From contig JAKEHX010000636.1 of assembly GCA_022614795.1 (NCBI GenBank), positions 1 through 13,886 on the forward strand: a stretch of 13,886 nt of DNA, given 5' to 3'. This DNA comes from Planctomycetaceae bacterium (lineage in GTDB: Bacteria > Planctomycetota > Planctomycetia > Pirellulales > Pirellulaceae). A program made the position numbers and the translations under genes. Shown here in pieces: positions 12,226-13,886 of this stretch (position 1 is its first letter; the number at the start of each line of letters is the position of its first letter). The notes beneath the pieces are model-generated. The model did no database searches. It worked only from the letters and a program-made list of their open reading frames with translations, and was not told where the DNA came from.

Positions 12226-12265
12226 GTTCAAAGTTCAAGGTTCAAGGTACGTTGAACCTTTGAAC
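12226..12265. repeat. GTTCAA tandem/inverted repeat upstream of lutB
   Basis: The units GTTCAAA, GTTCAAG and GTTCAAG run in tandem (12226-12246) and are followed by TTGAACCTTTGAAC (12252-12265), which pairs back with them to give a stem of about 13 base pairs with one bulge. The element lies between the small membrane gene and lutB and ends nine bases before the lutB ATG. In RNA the hairpin could limit read-through or shape lutB translation. Confidence 0.6.
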
Positions 12266-12274
12266 GAAAAACAG

Positions 12275-13720
12275 ATGACCGACTATCTTCGCGAAACGCA
12301 CCACGAGTTTGAAGCTGCTGCCGAGCAGGCCCTGGCCGACTCCAACCTCCAGCGGATTTTGGGCCAGCTCGGCGACACGCTCGGCCAGCGCAACCGCGAC
12401 GCCTTTGCGGCTTTGCCCAATTCGTCGCTGATCCGCGAGCGGGCCCGCGCGATCAAGGATCACACGCTGGCCGACCTGCACGTGCATTTGCTAGCGCTCG
12501 AGCGCAGCGTCCTGGCCCGCGGCGGCCACGTCCACTGGGCCGACGACGGCACGTCGGCCTGCCGGGCGATCGTCGAAATCTGCCGCCGGCGGGCGGCGAA
12601 GGTGGTTGTCAAATCGAAGTCAATGACCAGCGAAGAGATCCACCTCAATCACGTCCTCGAGGAGGCGGGGATCGAAACGGTGGAGACCGATTTGGGTGAA
12701 TACATCATCCAGCTTGCCGGGCATCGGCCGTCGCACATCGTCGGCCCCGCTGTCCATCTCTCCGCCCAACAAATCGCCGAGATTCTCAGCAAACCGGCCG
12801 GCGAGCGGCTGCCGGCCGAGCGCGAAGTGCTGGCCGGGTTCGCCCGCAAGGCTCTGCGGCAGAAGTTCGCCGAAGCCGACGTGGGCATTTCGGGCGTAAA
12901 CTTTGCCATTGCGGAAACCGGCTCGATCGTGCTCGTCACCAATGAAGGGAATGGCCGCCTGACGTGTGCCCTGCCCAAGTGCCATATCGCCGTGATGGGC
13001 ATCGAGAAGGTGATCCCCAAGCTCGCCGATCTGCCGTACTTCCTGAAAGTGCTCGCCCGGGCAGCGACGGGACAGAAGCTGTCGGTTTATACGCAGCTCA
13101 TTACTGGTCCGCGCCAGCCGGGCGAGCTCGATGGTCCGGACGAGCTGCATCTGGTGATCCTCGACAACGGGCGCTCGCGGATTCTCGGCAGCCCGCTGCG
13201 CGAAAGCTTGTTCTGCATTCGCTGCGGGGCGTGCCTCAACGCCTGTCCCATCTACCGTAGCGTCGGCGGACATTCCTATGGCGGCGTTTATGCCGGGCCG
13301 ATCGGGGCCGTGCTCACGCCGCTTTACGACGGTCTGGCGGCCAACCATCACCTGCCGCACGCATCGAGCCTCTGCGGGGCGTGCCAGGCCGCCTGCCCGG
13401 TCAAGATTCAGATTCCCGAGATGCTGATCAAGCTCCGCGAGCAATTGCACGACGAACCCGGGCACATGAGCCGGCTCGAATCGATGGCGTATGGAATGTG
13501 GGCGAGAACGCTTCGGATGCCGTGGTTTTATCGCTTGGGAACGTGGCTGGCCACGCGGACCATCGGCCGGTTCAAGCGCGGCGACCCGTGGCTGAAAAGG
13601 CTGCCAGGAAAACTGCACGGCTGGACTGCGAAACGCGATTTCCCCGCACCCGCATCCGAGCGTTTCCGCGACTGGTGGAACTCGCCCGCTTCCCGGGAGG
13701 AGGTGCGCGATGAGCCGTGA
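12275..13720 (+). CDS. lutB: LutB-type iron-sulfur protein of L-lactate utilisation
   Basis: This 481-residue protein matches LutB/YkgF over its whole length. Shared blocks are VVKSKSMTSEEIHLNHVLEE (111-130), VETDLGEYIIQLAGHRPSHI (136-155), KFAEADVGISGVNFAIAETG (197-216), VTNEGNGRL (221-229), DNGRSRILG (297-305), GGHSYGGVYAGPIGAVL (331-347) and RDFPAP (454-459). Two iron-sulfur motifs are present, CIRCGACLNACP (314-325, C-x2-C-x2-C-x3-CP) and CGACQAACP (367-375). With LutA and LutC it oxidises L-lactate to pyruvate in the cytoplasm. The ATG at 12275 begins the family-like part. An in-frame ATG at 12224 would start inside the GTTCAA repeat and encode a repeat-derived leader, and is rejected. 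The stop overlaps the start of lutC by 11 bases. lutA, often the first gene of the operon, is not upstream here. Confidence 0.93.
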   Translation: MTDYLRETHHEFEAAAEQALADSNLQRILGQLGDTLGQRNRDAFAALPNSSLIRERARAIKDHTLADLHVHLLALERSVLARGGHVHWADDGTSACRAIVEICRRRAAKVVVKSKSMTSEEIHLNHVLEEAGIETVETDLGEYIIQLAGHRPSHIVGPAVHLSAQQIAEILSKPAGERLPAEREVLAGFARKALRQKFAEADVGISGVNFAIAETGSIVLVTNEGNGRLTCALPKCHIAVMGIEKVIPKLADLPYFLKVLARAATGQKLSVYTQLITGPRQPGELDGPDELHLVILDNGRSRILGSPLRESLFCIRCGACLNACPIYRSVGGHSYGGVYAGPIGAVLTPLYDGLAANHHLPHASSLCGACQAACPVKIQIPEMLIKLREQLHDEPGHMSRLESMAYGMWARTLRMPWFYRLGTWLATRTIGRFKRGDPWLKRLPGKLHGWTAKRDFPAPASERFRDWWNSPASREEVRDEP

Positions 13721-13886
13721 TGCATTTCTCGCGCGCGTCCGCCAGGCGGCCGAAATGGGACGGGCCTACCGCGTGCACCTGCACGACGTGCCGGAAAACA
13801 TCGGCTACGTCGGCGTCGAAGAGGACCTCGCGCTACGTTTCGCCGCCGAGGTTGACGAGGTCGGCGGACAGTCGTACCTCGTGCAC
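13710..13886 (+). CDS. lutC: LutC-type lactate utilisation protein, N-terminal part (runs off window)
   Basis: The ATG at 13710 opens 59 codons to the window edge, beginning MSRDAFLARVRQAAEMGRAY. GGGAGGAGG at 13695-13703, six bases before the start, is a strong ribosome site inside the end of lutB. The start overlaps the lutB stop by 11 bases, a sign of coupled translation. FLARVRQAA is the usual opening of LutC/YkgG proteins (LUD domain), and the position right after lutB is the usual one. The remaining LUD domain lies beyond the window, so the call rests on the N-terminus and context. Confidence 0.8.
   Translation, partial: MSRDAFLARVRQAAEMGRAYRVHLHDVPENIGYVGVEEDLALRFAAEVDEVGGQSYLVH

Noticed and set aside
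11930..12274. N-terminal extension of LutB upstream of 12275
   Set aside because: It overlaps the membrane protein gene in another frame and then reads the GTTCAA repeat. LutB homology begins at MTDYLRETHH.

Overview
The window looks like a piece of a GC-rich bacterial chromosome, most likely a member of the Planctomycetota (Pirellulales-like). This is an inference. It rests on the mix of genes (an NrfHA pair with an all-CxxCH NrfA, a membrane-anchored formylglycine-enzyme-fold protein, a TRAFAC-type GTPase with a GAP1-N2-like partner), on the frequent absence of Shine-Dalgarno sites, and on intergenic DNA full of short palindromic and tandem elements. No tRNA, rRNA, CRISPR array, transposase or integrase was seen.

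Layout, left to right. (1) 1-492, minus strand: N-terminal part of a VIT1/CCC1-family metal transporter, cut by the window edge. (2) 675-2916, plus: nrfH and nrfA, the membrane tetrahaem quinol dehydrogenase and pentahaem catalytic subunit of ammonia-forming nitrite reductase, separated by about 200 bp of repeats that include a 39-bp palindrome. (3) 2917-3398: 482 bp with no supported gene. (4) 3399-4676, plus: AlaC-like class I aminotransferase. (5) 4749-5627, plus: a small toxin-like protein and an XRE-type helix-turn-helix protein, a possible toxin-antitoxin pair with an unusually long 273-bp gap. (6) 5628-6126: 499 bp without a protein gene but rich in structure, including a good intrinsic terminator on the minus strand that closes a candidate small RNA divergent from carA. 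(7) 6127-7293, plus: carA, small subunit of carbamoyl-phosphate synthase. (8) 7304-11473, minus: a four-gene operon, transcribed as coiled-coil protein, membrane-anchored formylglycine-enzyme-fold protein, zinc-ribbon GTPase, GAP1-N2-like protein. (9) 11847-13886, plus: a small three-helix membrane protein, then lutB and the start of lutC (lactate utilisation).

How they work together: NrfHA moves electrons from quinol to nitrite. LutBC would oxidise L-lactate, although lutA is not in view. CarA supplies ammonia from glutamine for carbamoyl phosphate. The most interesting unit is the four-gene minus-strand operon. Its GTPase and GAP1-N2-like protein resemble the GTPase-centred systems predicted from comparative genomics to act in biological conflict or signalling. 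Here they are joined by a membrane-tethered formylglycine-enzyme-fold protein that lacks the expected cysteine pair and by a long coiled-coil scaffold with two polyglycine spacers. I cannot tell from sequence alone whether this is defence, signalling or a housekeeping trafficking system.
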